A stretch of DNA of 64,000 bases from positions 204,674 to 268,673 of the forward strand of contig QQVD01000034.1 in NCBI GenBank assembly GCA_003388555.1, in the 5' to 3' direction. Shown here piece after piece: positions 27,191 to 36,413 of this stretch; position 1 is the first letter of the stretch; every line of letters starts with the position of its first letter. The position numbers were made by a program, and so were the translations under genes. This stretch comes from Acidobacteriota bacterium (GTDB taxonomy: Bacteria > Acidobacteriota > Thermoanaerobaculia > Multivoradales > Multivoraceae). The notes below the pieces were generated by a model. It searched no databases. It was given only the letters and a program-made list of their open reading frames with translations, and had not been told where the DNA came from.

Positions 27191-28399
27191 ATGCCGCCAC
27201 AGACCCGCCCTGGTTTCTCTGCACCCGTGAGCCGCGTGGCGGTGCTCCTCGCCACCGCCGCCCTGGCGCTCTTCGGTCTCGCCGCGGCGCCGCTCGCCGC
27301 GCAGCCGGCCGACTACTCCGATCCGGACCACTGGCTCTGCCTGCCCGGGCGCGAGAGCGACGCCTGCACGGTCGACCTCGAGGCGACGGCGGTGGCGGCC
27401 GACGGCACGCTGACTCGCGAGGCCCACACGCCCGATCCGGACGCTGCGATCGACTGTTTCTACGTCTACCCGACCGTCTCGCTCGATCCGGGTGGCAACA
27501 GCGACCTCGAAATCGGTGCCGAGGAGCGGCGGGTGATCCTGCAGCAGTTCGCCCGCTTCACCGAGGTGTGCAGGCCGTTCGCGCCGCTCTACCGGCAGGT
27601 GACGCTGACCGCGCTGCGCGCCGGGATCGCCGGCCAGCCGGTCGAGGTCGACCGCGCGCTCGGCTACTCCGACGTCGTCGCTGCCTGGAAGCACTACCTC
27701 GAGCACCACGGCGGCGACCGGGGCTTCGTGCTGGTCGGGCACTCGCAGGGCGCCGGCGTGCTGACCCGCCTGGTCCAGGAGGAGATCGACGGCCAGCCGA
27801 TCCAGCAGCGACTGGTCTCGGCGCTGATCCTCGGCTCGCGGCTGCAGGTCGCCGAGGGCTCCGACCGCGGCGGCGACTTCGAGAACATCCCGCTCTGTCG
27901 CGCCGAGGACCAGACCGGGTGCGCGATCGCCTACGCCTCGTTCCGCGACACCGTTCCGCCGCCGGCCAACTCGCGCTTCGGTCGCGCCGGCGACGGCACC
28001 GTGGCGGCCTGCACCAATCCTGCGGCGCTCGCCGGCGGCCGCGGCACCCTGCATCCCTACTTCGCCACCGCGCCGAGCGCCATGGTGCAGACCCCCGGTG
28101 GGGGAGCACCGCTCTGGGTGGGGTCGGCCGATCAGGCGCCGACGATCGAGACGCCGTTCGTGACCCTGCCCGGTCTGCTCGAGGCCGAGTGCCGGCGCCA
28201 GGGCGACTTCCACTACCTCGAGGTCGAGGTAATCGCCGATCCGGCCGATCCGCGCGCCGACGACATCCCCGGCGACGTGCGCGTCGGCGACACCGTGGTG
28301 GAGGACTGGGGGCTGCACCTGATCGATGTCGACCTGGCGATCGGCGACCTGGTGCGCATCGTCGGCGAGCAAGCCAGGGCCTTCGCCGCTTCTCGCTGA
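27191..28399 (+). CDS. Secreted DUF3089 alpha/beta-hydrolase
   Basis: A 402-residue exported protein. The signal peptide covers about residues 1-38 (LLATAALALFGLAAAPLAAQ). The DUF3089 fold is recognised by DCFYVYPTVSLD near residue 90, CRPFAPLYRQVTL, and the nucleophile elbow FVLVGHSQGAGVL with the likely catalytic Ser near residue 195. Further blocks are FENIPLCR, CAIAYASFRD and a C-terminal LHLIDVDLAIGDLVRIV. A lipase or esterase role is inferred from the GHSQG elbow; the natural substrate is unknown. The start ATG 27191 follows GAGGAGGGGAG, a strong ribosome binding site. Confidence 0.9.
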   Translation: MPPQTRPGFSAPVSRVAVLLATAALALFGLAAAPLAAQPADYSDPDHWLCLPGRESDACTVDLEATAVAADGTLTREAHTPDPDAAIDCFYVYPTVSLDPGGNSDLEIGAEERRVILQQFARFTEVCRPFAPLYRQVTLTALRAGIAGQPVEVDRALGYSDVVAAWKHYLEHHGGDRGFVLVGHSQGAGVLTRLVQEEIDGQPIQQRLVSALILGSRLQVAEGSDRGGDFENIPLCRAEDQTGCAIAYASFRDTVPPPANSRFGRAGDGTVAACTNPAALAGGRGTLHPYFATAPSAMVQTPGGGAPLWVGSADQAPTIETPFVTLPGLLEAECRRQGDFHYLEVEVIADPADPRADDIPGDVRVGDTVVEDWGLHLIDVDLAIGDLVRIVGEQARAFAASR

Positions 28400-28455
28400 C
28401 GTCGGGCGGCGAGCAGCCCCTGCAGCCAGGTCGCGCGGCGCCGGTGAGGGAGGTG

Positions 28456-28776
28456 ATGGTTGTGACCACTGGCATCGAGATCGAGCTGACGTTCCTCCTT
28501 CTGCTGACCTTCATCGGCCAGACGCTCTTCGCCCGCTTCGAGATCGAGACCCCGCGCTGGCGGCTCATCGTCAAGTGGCTGGTGCTCTACGCGGTGACCC
28601 TGGGGTTGCACCCAGTCATCGGTCACTGGGCGCTGGCTGCTCCGGCCCTCGCGGGAACGGTGGGCCTCGCCGTGCACTTCTCGTGGTGCCGGCGCCACGG
28701 GATCCATCCGTTCACCGCCGAGCCGCTGCCGCGGTACTACGCGCTGCGCGGCTGGAGGTGGCCGCCGAGCGGGTGA
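28456..28776 (+). CDS. Small membrane protein of unknown function
   Basis: A 106-residue protein with about three hydrophobic segments (ELTFLLLLTFIGQTLF, LIVKWLVLYAVTLGLH, ALAAPALAGTVGLAVHF). It then has a basic, aromatic end (RRHGIHPFTAEPLPRYYALRGW). Short membrane proteins with the HPF..EPL..YY..RGW pattern occur in several phyla without known function. The start is ATG 28456 after GAGGGAGG; GTG starts close by are possible. It follows the DUF3089 gene with a 56-base gap, so co-transcription is likely. Confidence 0.7.
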   Translation: MVVTTGIEIELTFLLLLTFIGQTLFARFEIETPRWRLIVKWLVLYAVTLGLHPVIGHWALAAPALAGTVGLAVHFSWCRRHGIHPFTAEPLPRYYALRGWRWPPSG

Positions 28777-28805
28777 AGGCCACCGATGCAGCCGAGGGTC
28801 CGGTC

Positions 28806-28827
28806 GCTCCCGCCCCGAGGGCGGAGC
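28806..28827 (+). terminator. Candidate hairpin after the small membrane protein gene
   Basis: GCTCC and CGCCC pair with GGGCG and GAGC around a three-base loop with one bulge, 30 bases after the stop at 28776. No T-run follows, so this is only a possible terminator. Confidence 0.25.
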
Positions 28828-29024
28828 ACGAGGAGGCTCGCGGCGTTCCATGGAGGGGCAGTCCGACCCTAGAAATCGTGGAATCGGTCTTGCATGGGCC
28901 GTTCCCACCCCGCCGTCCGACACTGGACGTCCGACGGTGGTTGCCCCCACTCACGACCCAAGGTCCGCTGACGTGAAGTCCCGCCTGCAAGAACCCTGAG
29001 CCGAGGACTACGGAGCCACGCATC

Positions 29025-30014
29025 ATGACCGTATCGATCGACTCCGCCCCCGCCATGGCCTCCTCCCTGGGCGCGCCCACCCGCTCCCCAACGCCGTCCT
29101 TGCAGCCCGTCGAGGCGCACCCCGCGCAGCCGCCGGAAGACGCCGGGCATCGTCAGCCGTCGGTCCGGGAGGAGTCGAGCGACGACCTGCGCCTGCTGGC
29201 GCGCTCGCGCACGAGCCTGCTGCAGTTCCTCACCCTGGTGCTCATCGGGGTGCTCGGCACGATCCTCTTCCTCGCCGCCGACCGCGGTTCGGGGATCGAG
29301 ATCCCGGTGCTCGCCATCGTGGCGCTCGCCGCCTGCCTCTACGTGCTGGCGCGCGAGCGCTCGCTGCGCCACGAGCAGCACGAGCTGACCGTGCGCCTGA
29401 TCGCCCGCGAACGCCAGATGACCCGGATGAACCGGCGCATCGTCGAAGAGCGCGAGCGCTCGGAGCAGCTCGGCGACCGGCTCGGCAAGATCACCAGCCT
29501 CTACCGCGCCATCGCCTCGATCCATGCGGTGGAGGAGCCGCAGAAGGTCCTCGGCACGATGGTCCAGGCCGCCTGCGAGCTGGTCGGCGCCGACTGCGGC
29601 TCGCTGCAGCTGCTCGACGACACCGGCAGCGTGCTGACCGTCGAGGCCACCGACGGCCGGCGTGTCGACCTCGGCGGCGAGGTCCAGACCGCCGATCAGG
29701 GCGTCGCCGGATGGGTCCTGCGTCACGGCGAGGTGCTGCTGCTCGAGGGCCGCGCCTCGGAGGACCCACGCTTCGACGAGACGCCGACCATCGATCAGGG
29801 CGAGCAGGGAGTGTGCTGCTCGATGGTGGTGCCGCTGAGCTGGCACGGGCAGCCCTTCGGCGTGCTGAACATCGGCCTGCTGGACGGACGCGACAAGGAC
29901 CGCTTCAGTGCCGAGGACCAGAGCCTGGTGCGCATCTTCGGCCAGCACGCTGCGCTCGTCGTGGTCGGCACGCGCGAGCTGGCGCGACGCCGCCGCACCG
30001 GCCCGGGCGCCTGA
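29025..30014 (+). CDS. Membrane-anchored GAF-domain protein
   Basis: A 329-residue sensor-like protein. A Pro/Ser-rich cytoplasmic head (1-60) is followed by two close hydrophobic segments (about 65-82 and 90-107), then a coiled coil (about 110-160, many Arg and Glu). A GAF domain fills about 165-315 (SLYRAIASIHAVEEPQKVLGTM, CGSLQLLDDTGSVLTVEAT, GVAGWVLRHGEVLLL, MVVPLSWHGQPFGVLNIG). No output domain follows, so it probably acts through partners or as a truncated sensor. The start ATG 29025 has only a weak ribosome binding site (GCCACGCATC). It is isolated, with gaps of 248 and 396 bases around it. Confidence 0.85.
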   Translation: MTVSIDSAPAMASSLGAPTRSPTPSLQPVEAHPAQPPEDAGHRQPSVREESSDDLRLLARSRTSLLQFLTLVLIGVLGTILFLAADRGSGIEIPVLAIVALAACLYVLARERSLRHEQHELTVRLIARERQMTRMNRRIVEERERSEQLGDRLGKITSLYRAIASIHAVEEPQKVLGTMVQAACELVGADCGSLQLLDDTGSVLTVEATDGRRVDLGGEVQTADQGVAGWVLRHGEVLLLEGRASEDPRFDETPTIDQGEQGVCCSMVVPLSWHGQPFGVLNIGLLDGRDKDRFSAEDQSLVRIFGQHAALVVVGTRELARRRRTGPGA

Positions 30015-30410
30015 GTCCGCGCACCTGGCGGCTGACCGGCTCACCGGCTCGCACGTTCCGCGATCGGGGTGCCCGGCGGCTGAAACAGGCGCGCACAGGG
30101 CACCGTCTTCGGAGCGTCGTCGGCCGCCGTACGACGGTCCGGGAATCGATCCTCGACACAGCGACTTCGCACAGGGTGCGGCGCCCGAGCTTCGAGGCGG
30201 CGCACATCCGTGCCGGTCGGCGCCAGCGAAGAGCCTTCACTGAAGCACTTGCCCGGAGTGGCGACTTCTGGCGGCGGGCACCTCGAGGCGACACCAACCA
30301 GCCTCGTCTGCGCTCGCTGACGAGCCGGCTTCGACGCCCCGACCCGATGCCGACAGCTCCGCGGAAGCAGAGTCGCCTCCGACACCCACACCCGCTGCAG
30401 GGAGACGCAG
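30015..30410. other. 396-bp gap, no gene recognised
   Basis: It precedes the RND adaptor gene. The open frames in it have no family signature. No repeat array, tRNA or clear hairpin was seen; promoter elements for the pump operon are expected in its right part. Confidence 0.55.
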
Positions 30411-31841
30411 ATGTCCGATCGAAACACAGCTCTGGTCGCCTGCTCGGTCCTGGCGATGTCGGCGACCCTGGCTGGGTGTGGCGGCGGCGCCGGGCCCGAC
30501 GAAGGCTTCCGGGGCGCCCCGATTCCGTCGGTCGAGGCGGTCGAGGCGCGCAGCGGCTCGCTGCCCCTCGAGGAGCGCCTGAGCGGCGTGGTCCGGGCCG
30601 AGAACCAGGTGACGATCTATCCCGAGGTCAGCGCCCCGATCGAGCAGGTGCTGGTGCGCAGCGGGCAGGCGGTCCAGCGCGGCCAGGTGCTGGTCCGTCT
30701 CGACGACGAGCAGCTCCGCGGGCAGCTACGGCAGGCGGAGGCCAACGTCGAGCTCGCCGAGGCGGCGGCGCTCGAGGCCGATGCGCGCGTTCAGGAGAGC
30801 GAGGCGATGGTCAGCCGCACCCGCCTGCTCGCCGCACAGCAACTGATCAGTGACATCGAGCTCGAGACCCAGGAGGCGCGCTACCAGGCTGCCAAGGCGA
30901 GTGCCGCCCAGGCCCGCGCCCGCGTCAGCCAGGCCGTGGCCACCGCCGACGAGCGGCGCTCGCGGCTCGAGGACGCCGTGGTGCGGGCGCCCATCTCCGG
31001 GCGCATCGGCCAGATCAACGCCGAGATCGGCATGCTGGTCGACCAGTCGACCCAGCTCTTCGTGATGGGCAATCTCGACCGTCTGGTCGTCGAGGTGCCG
31101 CTCACCGAGGCGATGCTCGCCTACGTCGGCGAGGGCATGCCGGTGCGGATCCGCTCCTCGGCCCTGGGCGACGAGCCCCTGCGTGCCGAGGTCACTCGGA
31201 TCTCGCCCTTCCTCAGCCAGGACTCCTTCTCCACCGTCGGCGAGATCGACGTGCGCAACGACGACCGTCGCCTGCAGCCCGGCATGTTCGTCACCGTCGA
31301 CGTGCTCTACGGTGCCTCGGAGACCGCGACGCTGGTGCCGACCAGCGCGCTGTGGGAGGACCCGTCTACCGGACTTCTCGGCGTCTACACCGTCGACGGC
31401 TACGGTCAGGGCGTCGCCCTGCCGACGTCCGGCGAGGCGGCGCAGCTCTCCTCCGACAGTTGGCCAGTCACCTTCCATCCGGTCGAGGTACGCGCCCGCG
31501 GTCGCGAGAGCGTCGGCATCGACGGCGTCGACGAGGGGACCTGGGTGGTCACCTTCGGCCAGAATCTCTTCGCCGCAGGTCAGCAGGAACAGCAGGCACG
31601 GGTGCGGCCGACCGTGTGGGAGTCGGTGATCGAGCTGCAGAGCCTGCAGCGTGAGAACCTGCTGCACGGCTTCCTCGAGAAGCAGCAGCTCATGGCGCGC
31701 CGCCACGGTGCCGAGCCGCCGAGCCGCGACACCTACCTCACTCCGGGCCTGACCCCGGGCGAGACGCCGGCCACTCCGGAGGGCGCGACCGGCAGAGACC
31801 GCGAGAGCGGTGTGCCGTTGGCGGCCAACGTGGCTCCGTGA
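30411..31841 (+). CDS. RND efflux periplasmic adaptor (lipoprotein)
   Basis: A 476-residue membrane fusion protein that links an RND pump to an outer membrane channel. It has a lipoprotein signal (lipobox LAGCGG, Cys23). The first lipoyl half follows (VTIYPEVSAPIEQVLVRSGQAVQRGQVLVRLD), then an alpha-helical hairpin (about 105-190), the second lipoyl half (VVRAPISGRIGQINAEIG), a beta-barrel (VVEVPLTEAMLAYVGEGMPVRI) and the membrane-proximal domain. The last 90 or so residues (QSLQRENLLHGFLEKQQ onward, then a Pro/Thr-rich tail) extend past the usual end. ATG 30411 follows GCAGGGAGACGC. The permease gene follows after 151 bases; no TolC-type gene is in the window. Confidence 0.92.
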   Translation: MSDRNTALVACSVLAMSATLAGCGGGAGPDEGFRGAPIPSVEAVEARSGSLPLEERLSGVVRAENQVTIYPEVSAPIEQVLVRSGQAVQRGQVLVRLDDEQLRGQLRQAEANVELAEAAALEADARVQESEAMVSRTRLLAAQQLISDIELETQEARYQAAKASAAQARARVSQAVATADERRSRLEDAVVRAPISGRIGQINAEIGMLVDQSTQLFVMGNLDRLVVEVPLTEAMLAYVGEGMPVRIRSSALGDEPLRAEVTRISPFLSQDSFSTVGEIDVRNDDRRLQPGMFVTVDVLYGASETATLVPTSALWEDPSTGLLGVYTVDGYGQGVALPTSGEAAQLSSDSWPVTFHPVEVRARGRESVGIDGVDEGTWVVTFGQNLFAAGQQEQQARVRPTVWESVIELQSLQRENLLHGFLEKQQLMARRHGAEPPSRDTYLTPGLTPGETPATPEGATGRDRESGVPLAANVAP

Positions 31842-31992
31842 GGCGCCGGGTGCGGGGCACGCGGCCGAGGCCGTCGGGCACGGACTGAGAGGAGAGCGAA
31901 GCGGGCCCGCAGCCCGAGAAAGCGACTGCCGCTCCGGGTGCTGAGCTCGCTTCCGCACGGCGGCCCGGCCAACTGTTCGAGCGAGGACCGAC

Positions 31993-34900
31993 ATGGCATC
32001 GATCACCAGAATCTCCATCGGCCGTCCGGTCGCGACCGCCATGCTCTACCTCATCCTGGTGGTGCTGGGCCTGGTGTCGCTGCGCAGCCTGCCGGTGGAT
32101 CTGCTGCCGCGCATCGAGTTCACCCAGCTGACGGTGTGGACGAGCTACCCGAACGTCGGCCCGGAGGAGATCGAGCAGATCCTCACCGACCCGATCGAGA
32201 ACGCGGTCTCGGGCCTGCCCAACCTCGAGCGGGTCACCTCGCGATCGGAGGAGGGGTTCAGCCGCATCTCGCTCGAGTTCGGCCGCGGCACCAACATCGA
32301 CGAAGCCGCCAACGACCTGAGAGCGTCGCTCGATCGGTTGCGCGACGAGCTGCCGATCGAGGCCGAGCCGCCGCAGATCTGGAAGCTCGACCTCGATCGC
32401 GCCGAGGTGGTGTCGCTCGCGGTCACCTCGACCCGGCCGATGCACGAGCTGACCCGGGTCATCGAGGACGACCTGTCACGGCGCTTCGAGCAGATCCCGG
32501 GCGTCGGCACGATCGAGCTGCGCGGCGAGATCCAGCGCGAGATCCGCGTCGAGCTGCTGCGCGACCGCCTGCTCGCCGCCGGCCTCACTGCGCTCGACGT
32601 GCAGGAGGCGCTGCAGCGCGAGAACCTCACCGCCCCTGGCGGCAACGTCAAGGACGGCACCGCCGACCTCTACGTGCGCGCCACCGGTGAGTACCAGAAC
32701 CTCGACGAGATCGCCCGCACGGTGATCGCGCAGCGTGCCGGACTGCCGGTGCGGGTGCAGGACGTCGCCAGGGTCAGCGACGACTTCGAGGACGTGCGCT
32801 GGATGGTCGAGGTGAACGGCATGCCTTCGGTGAGCCTCGGGGTGCAGAAGCAGAGCGGCGCCAACACCGTCGCCGTCGCCGACCGCGTCACCGAGGAGGT
32901 GCGACGGATCAACGAAGAGCGTGACGACGTGCATCTCTCGGTGATCGCCGACCAGTCGGAGTTCATCCGCCAGTCGATCGACAGCGTGCGCAGCTCGGCA
33001 CTCTGGGGGTCGCTCTTCGCGGTGGTGGTGCTCTACGTCTTCCTGCGCCGACGCTCGAGCACCGCGATCGTCGCCCTGGCGATCCCGATCTCGGTGATCT
33101 CCTCGTTCGCCCTGCTCTACTTCGGCGGCCTGACGCTGAACCAGATGACCTTCGGCGGGCTGGCGCTCGGCGTCGGTCTGATCGTCGACAACGCGATCGT
33201 GGTGCTCGAGAGCATCACCCGCAAACGCGAGGAGGAAGGGCTCGACCCGACCGAGGCGGCGCGGCTCGGCACCGCCGAGGTCACCGGTGCGATCGTCGCC
33301 TCGACGCTGACCACCTGCGTCATCTTCCTGCCGGTGGTCTTCGTGCGCACCACCAGCGGCGCGCTCTTCCAGTCGCTCGCCCTCGTCGTCGTCTTCGCCC
33401 TCGGCTGCTCCCTGTTCGTCGCGCTCACTCTGGTGCCGATGCTGGCGGCCCGGCTGACCAGCTCGGTGACCCGCCGCCGAGGAGCTCACGGACCGGCCGA
33501 CCAGCCGCGTCGCTCCTGGCTCGGCCGGCTCGAGCAGCGTTACGACTCGGTCCTCGAGACCGCGCTGCAGCGCCGTGCCCTGGTGTTCTCGGTGACCGCC
33601 GCACTGGTCGTCGGTGCGATCCTGCTCTGGTCGCGCATCCCGGTCGAGCTGGCGCCGCAGACCGATGCCGACGAGATCGACATCGGCATCGAGCTGGCGC
33701 AGGGCACCAACATCGCTGTCGGCCGCGCCTATCTCGCCGAGCTCGAGGACCTGGTGCGTCGCGAGCTGCCGCCTCAGGACGTCAAGTTCGTCACCACCGA
33801 GATTCGCGGCGGCAGCGCCGATCTCGAGATCAAGCTGGTGTCGCAGCAGGAGCGCACAGTCTCCAGCGCCCGTCTCGCCGACTTGCTGCGCGAGCGCCTC
33901 GAGGGGCAGGTGCCGGGCGCCGAGGTCCGGGTGCGCGCCCAGGCCGGCATGTGGATGCTGCGGCGGATCTTCCGCTCCGGCGGCGGCGAGGACGCGCTCG
34001 AGCTCGAGCTGCGCGGATGGGACCTCGACCAGGCCCTGGTCGTCGCACAGCAGGTCGAGGAGCGCATGGCGCAGGTCCCCGGCGTGCGCGACGTGCGGAT
34101 CGATCGCCGCGAAGGTCAGCCGCAGGAGGACCTGCTCTTCGACCGCGAGCGCATCGCCGAGCTCGGCCTCTCGGTCTCCCAGGTGGCGCGCACCATCCAG
34201 GCCAACCTCGGCGGCGTGCGCGCCGGTCAGCTGCGCGACGGCGGCGACGAGATCCCGATCATGGTGAGACTGCGCCCCGAGGACCGGCTCACCGGGCAGG
34301 ATCTGCGCGCGGTGTCGTTGCGCACCCCGGCTGGCGAGACGATCCCGCTCTCGGCGGTGGTGCGTGCCGAACGCTCGCGCGCCCCGACCGAGATCCAGCG
34401 CATCGACGGCCAGCGCGTCACCCGCATCTCGGCCAACCTGGAGGAGGGTATGGCGCTCGGCGACGCGGTCGAGGCGATCCGTGGACAGCTCGCCGACCTG
34501 CCGCTGCCGGCCGGGTTCTCGATCGGCTTCGGCGGCGAGTACGAGGAGCAGCTCAAGGCGCGCCAGGACTTCATCGTCGCGATCCTGATGGCGTTGGCCC
34601 TGGTCTACATGCTGATGGCGGCCCAGTTCGAGCGCTACCTGGATCCGTTGATCGTGATGCTGGCGGTTCCGGCCGCCCTGGTCGGCGTGGTGCCGACGCT
34701 GCTGCTCACAGGCACCACCCTGAACCTGCAGAGCGTCATGGGCCTGGTGATGCTGATCGGCATCGTGGTCAACAACGCCATCGTGCTGGTCGACACCATC
34801 AACCTGCTGCGCCGCGAGCGCGGCATGGAGATCGCTCCGGCGGTGCGCGAGGCCGGCCGGCTGCGTCTGCGGCCGATCCTGATGACCACCGCGACGACGG

Positions 34901-35121
34901 CGCTGGGGCTGCTGCCCCTGGCCATCGGCATCGGTCCCGGAGCCGAGATCCAGGCCGCCCTGGCCCGGGTGGTGATCGGCGGCCTGCTCGCCTCGACCCT
35001 GGTGACGCTGTTCCTGATCCCCACCGCCTACACCTCGATCTTCGGTCTCTTCGAGCGCCTCAGCGTGCCGTCGTGGCTGCGGCGCGAGGGCCGTGGCGAG
35101 GAGCGGCCGGCGACGGCGTGA
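31993..35121 (+). CDS. RND efflux permease (SwrC/HAE1-like)
   Basis: A 1042-residue inner membrane pump of full family length, with 12 expected transmembrane helices and two large periplasmic loops. The first helix begins ISIGRPVATAMLYLILVVLG. TM4 carries GLIVDNAIVVLESITRK, so the double Asp of AcrB is Asp-Asn here, and TM10 has GIVVNNAIVLVDTINLLRR instead of the AcrB Lys. These are typical of the SwrC-like branch. Other conserved parts are LPVDLLPRIEF, VWTSYPNVGPEEIE and DYEEQLKARQDF-like GGEYEEQLKARQDF. The substrate is not predictable. It forms a two-gene unit with the upstream adaptor; a weak GAGGACC precedes ATG 31993. Confidence 0.94.
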   Translation: MASITRISIGRPVATAMLYLILVVLGLVSLRSLPVDLLPRIEFTQLTVWTSYPNVGPEEIEQILTDPIENAVSGLPNLERVTSRSEEGFSRISLEFGRGTNIDEAANDLRASLDRLRDELPIEAEPPQIWKLDLDRAEVVSLAVTSTRPMHELTRVIEDDLSRRFEQIPGVGTIELRGEIQREIRVELLRDRLLAAGLTALDVQEALQRENLTAPGGNVKDGTADLYVRATGEYQNLDEIARTVIAQRAGLPVRVQDVARVSDDFEDVRWMVEVNGMPSVSLGVQKQSGANTVAVADRVTEEVRRINEERDDVHLSVIADQSEFIRQSIDSVRSSALWGSLFAVVVLYVFLRRRSSTAIVALAIPISVISSFALLYFGGLTLNQMTFGGLALGVGLIVDNAIVVLESITRKREEEGLDPTEAARLGTAEVTGAIVASTLTTCVIFLPVVFVRTTSGALFQSLALVVVFALGCSLFVALTLVPMLAARLTSSVTRRRGAHGPADQPRRSWLGRLEQRYDSVLETALQRRALVFSVTAALVVGAILLWSRIPVELAPQTDADEIDIGIELAQGTNIAVGRAYLAELEDLVRRELPPQDVKFVTTEIRGGSADLEIKLVSQQERTVSSARLADLLRERLEGQVPGAEVRVRAQAGMWMLRRIFRSGGGEDALELELRGWDLDQALVVAQQVEERMAQVPGVRDVRIDRREGQPQEDLLFDRERIAELGLSVSQVARTIQANLGGVRAGQLRDGGDEIPIMVRLRPEDRLTGQDLRAVSLRTPAGETIPLSAVVRAERSRAPTEIQRIDGQRVTRISANLEEGMALGDAVEAIRGQLADLPLPAGFSIGFGGEYEEQLKARQDFIVAILMALALVYMLMAAQFERYLDPLIVMLAVPAALVGVVPTLLLTGTTLNLQSVMGLVMLIGIVVNNAIVLVDTINLLRRERGMEIAPAVREAGRLRLRPILMTTATTALGLLPLAIGIGPGAEIQAALARVVIGGLLASTLVTLFLIPTAYTSIFGLFERLSVPSWLRREGRGEERPATA

Positions 35122-35319
35122 GATGGCGCTCGCCGGGCTCCGGTTCGGCTCGCTCGGCGCCGGCGAGCCCGGCGGTCACGGCCCGCCGTGGCGAGAATGC
35201 CGGCGCCTCCGGACGCGTTGTGCTCGGTCCGGCCCGACGGTCCCCGCCGCAGTGAGGGGGGTCGGGGCCCCGAGGCGGCGCGCCGCGCACGTTCGCGGAG
35301 TGTCCAATAGGATGAGTCG

Positions 35320-36276
35320 ATGGCCAGCACCGAGAACCTGATCCGAATCGGCGGCGCCCAGGCTTCGCCGCGACCGCCCGCGGCTGGCTGTGCCGGTGCC
35401 GCAGGCGCGGCTGCCCGGCAGCGCCGGCCGGAGTGGCTGCGCATCCGTCTCGCCACCCCCGACCAGTACCGCAAGGTCAAACAGCTGGTCGACGGGCTCA
35501 ATCTGCACACCGTCTGCCAGGAGGCGCGCTGCCCCAACATCTACGAGTGCTGGGGCGAGCACGGCACCGCGACCTTCATGATCCTGGGCGACATCTGCAC
35601 CCGCCGCTGCGGCTTCTGCGCGGTGACCAGCGGTCGCCCGAACCCCGGTGTCGACGCCGACGAGCCGGAGAACGTGGCCCGCGCCGTCGAGACCATGGGA
35701 CTGCGCCACGCCGTGATCACCTCGGTCGATCGCGACGACCTCGAGGACGGTGGCAGCGGCCACTTCGCGGCCACGATCCGCGCCATCAAGCGGCGCAATA
35801 CCGACACCGCGGTGGAGGTGCTGACGCCCGACTTCCGCCGCGTCGACGGCGCTCTCGACATCGTGCTGGGAGAGGGTCCCGAGGTCTTCTCACACAACAT
35901 GGAGACGGTGCCGAGGCTCTATCGGGCGGCACGTCCCGGTTCGCGCTTCGAGCGCTCGCTCGACCTGCTGCGCGAGGCGGCGAGGCGGCGCGACGCGGGC
36001 GAGTACGCGGGAAGGGTGAAGACCGGCCTGATGGTGGGTCTCGGCGAGAGCGACGAGGAGCTCGAGCAGACCATCCGCGACATCCGCGACGCCGGCGTCG
36101 AGGTGCTCACCGTCGGTCAGTACCTGCAGCCCACCCGCCAGCACCTGCCGGTCGACCGCTACGTCACCCCGGAGCGTTTCGCCGAGATCCGACGGTTCGC
36201 TCTCGACCTCGGCTATCGCCACTGCGAGTCGGGTCCGCTGGTGCGCAGCAGCTACCACGCCCACGAGCACGTCTGA
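35320..36276 (+). CDS. lipA: Lipoyl synthase
   Basis: A 318-residue radical SAM enzyme that inserts two sulfurs into octanoyl groups on lipoyl domains. Both iron-sulfur sites are visible: auxiliary cluster Cys66, Cys71 and Cys77 (CQEARCPNIYEC) and the radical SAM cluster Cys93, Cys97 and Cys100 (CTRRCGFC). The end has the family RSSY motif (GPLVRSSYHAHEHV), whose Ser is also a cluster ligand. The first 35 residues are an Ala/Gly-rich extension. No lipB or lipoylated dehydrogenase gene is adjacent. AATAGGATGAG upstream may contain a -10-like element. Confidence 0.97.
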   Translation: MASTENLIRIGGAQASPRPPAAGCAGAAGAAARQRRPEWLRIRLATPDQYRKVKQLVDGLNLHTVCQEARCPNIYECWGEHGTATFMILGDICTRRCGFCAVTSGRPNPGVDADEPENVARAVETMGLRHAVITSVDRDDLEDGGSGHFAATIRAIKRRNTDTAVEVLTPDFRRVDGALDIVLGEGPEVFSHNMETVPRLYRAARPGSRFERSLDLLREAARRRDAGEYAGRVKTGLMVGLGESDEELEQTIRDIRDAGVEVLTVGQYLQPTRQHLPVDRYVTPERFAEIRRFALDLGYRHCESGPLVRSSYHAHEHV

Positions 36277-36413
36277 GTGGTCCCGCAACCGGCACCGCCC
36301 TTTCCGACCGGGTCGTCGGCGTCCGCAGGCGCCGTGGCCGCTCTGCGCCAGAGCGCGCGTGGGCTCGAGGGCGGAGAGGCCTGCGCCGACTCCCGTGGAG
36401 GTCCTGAGCCGAG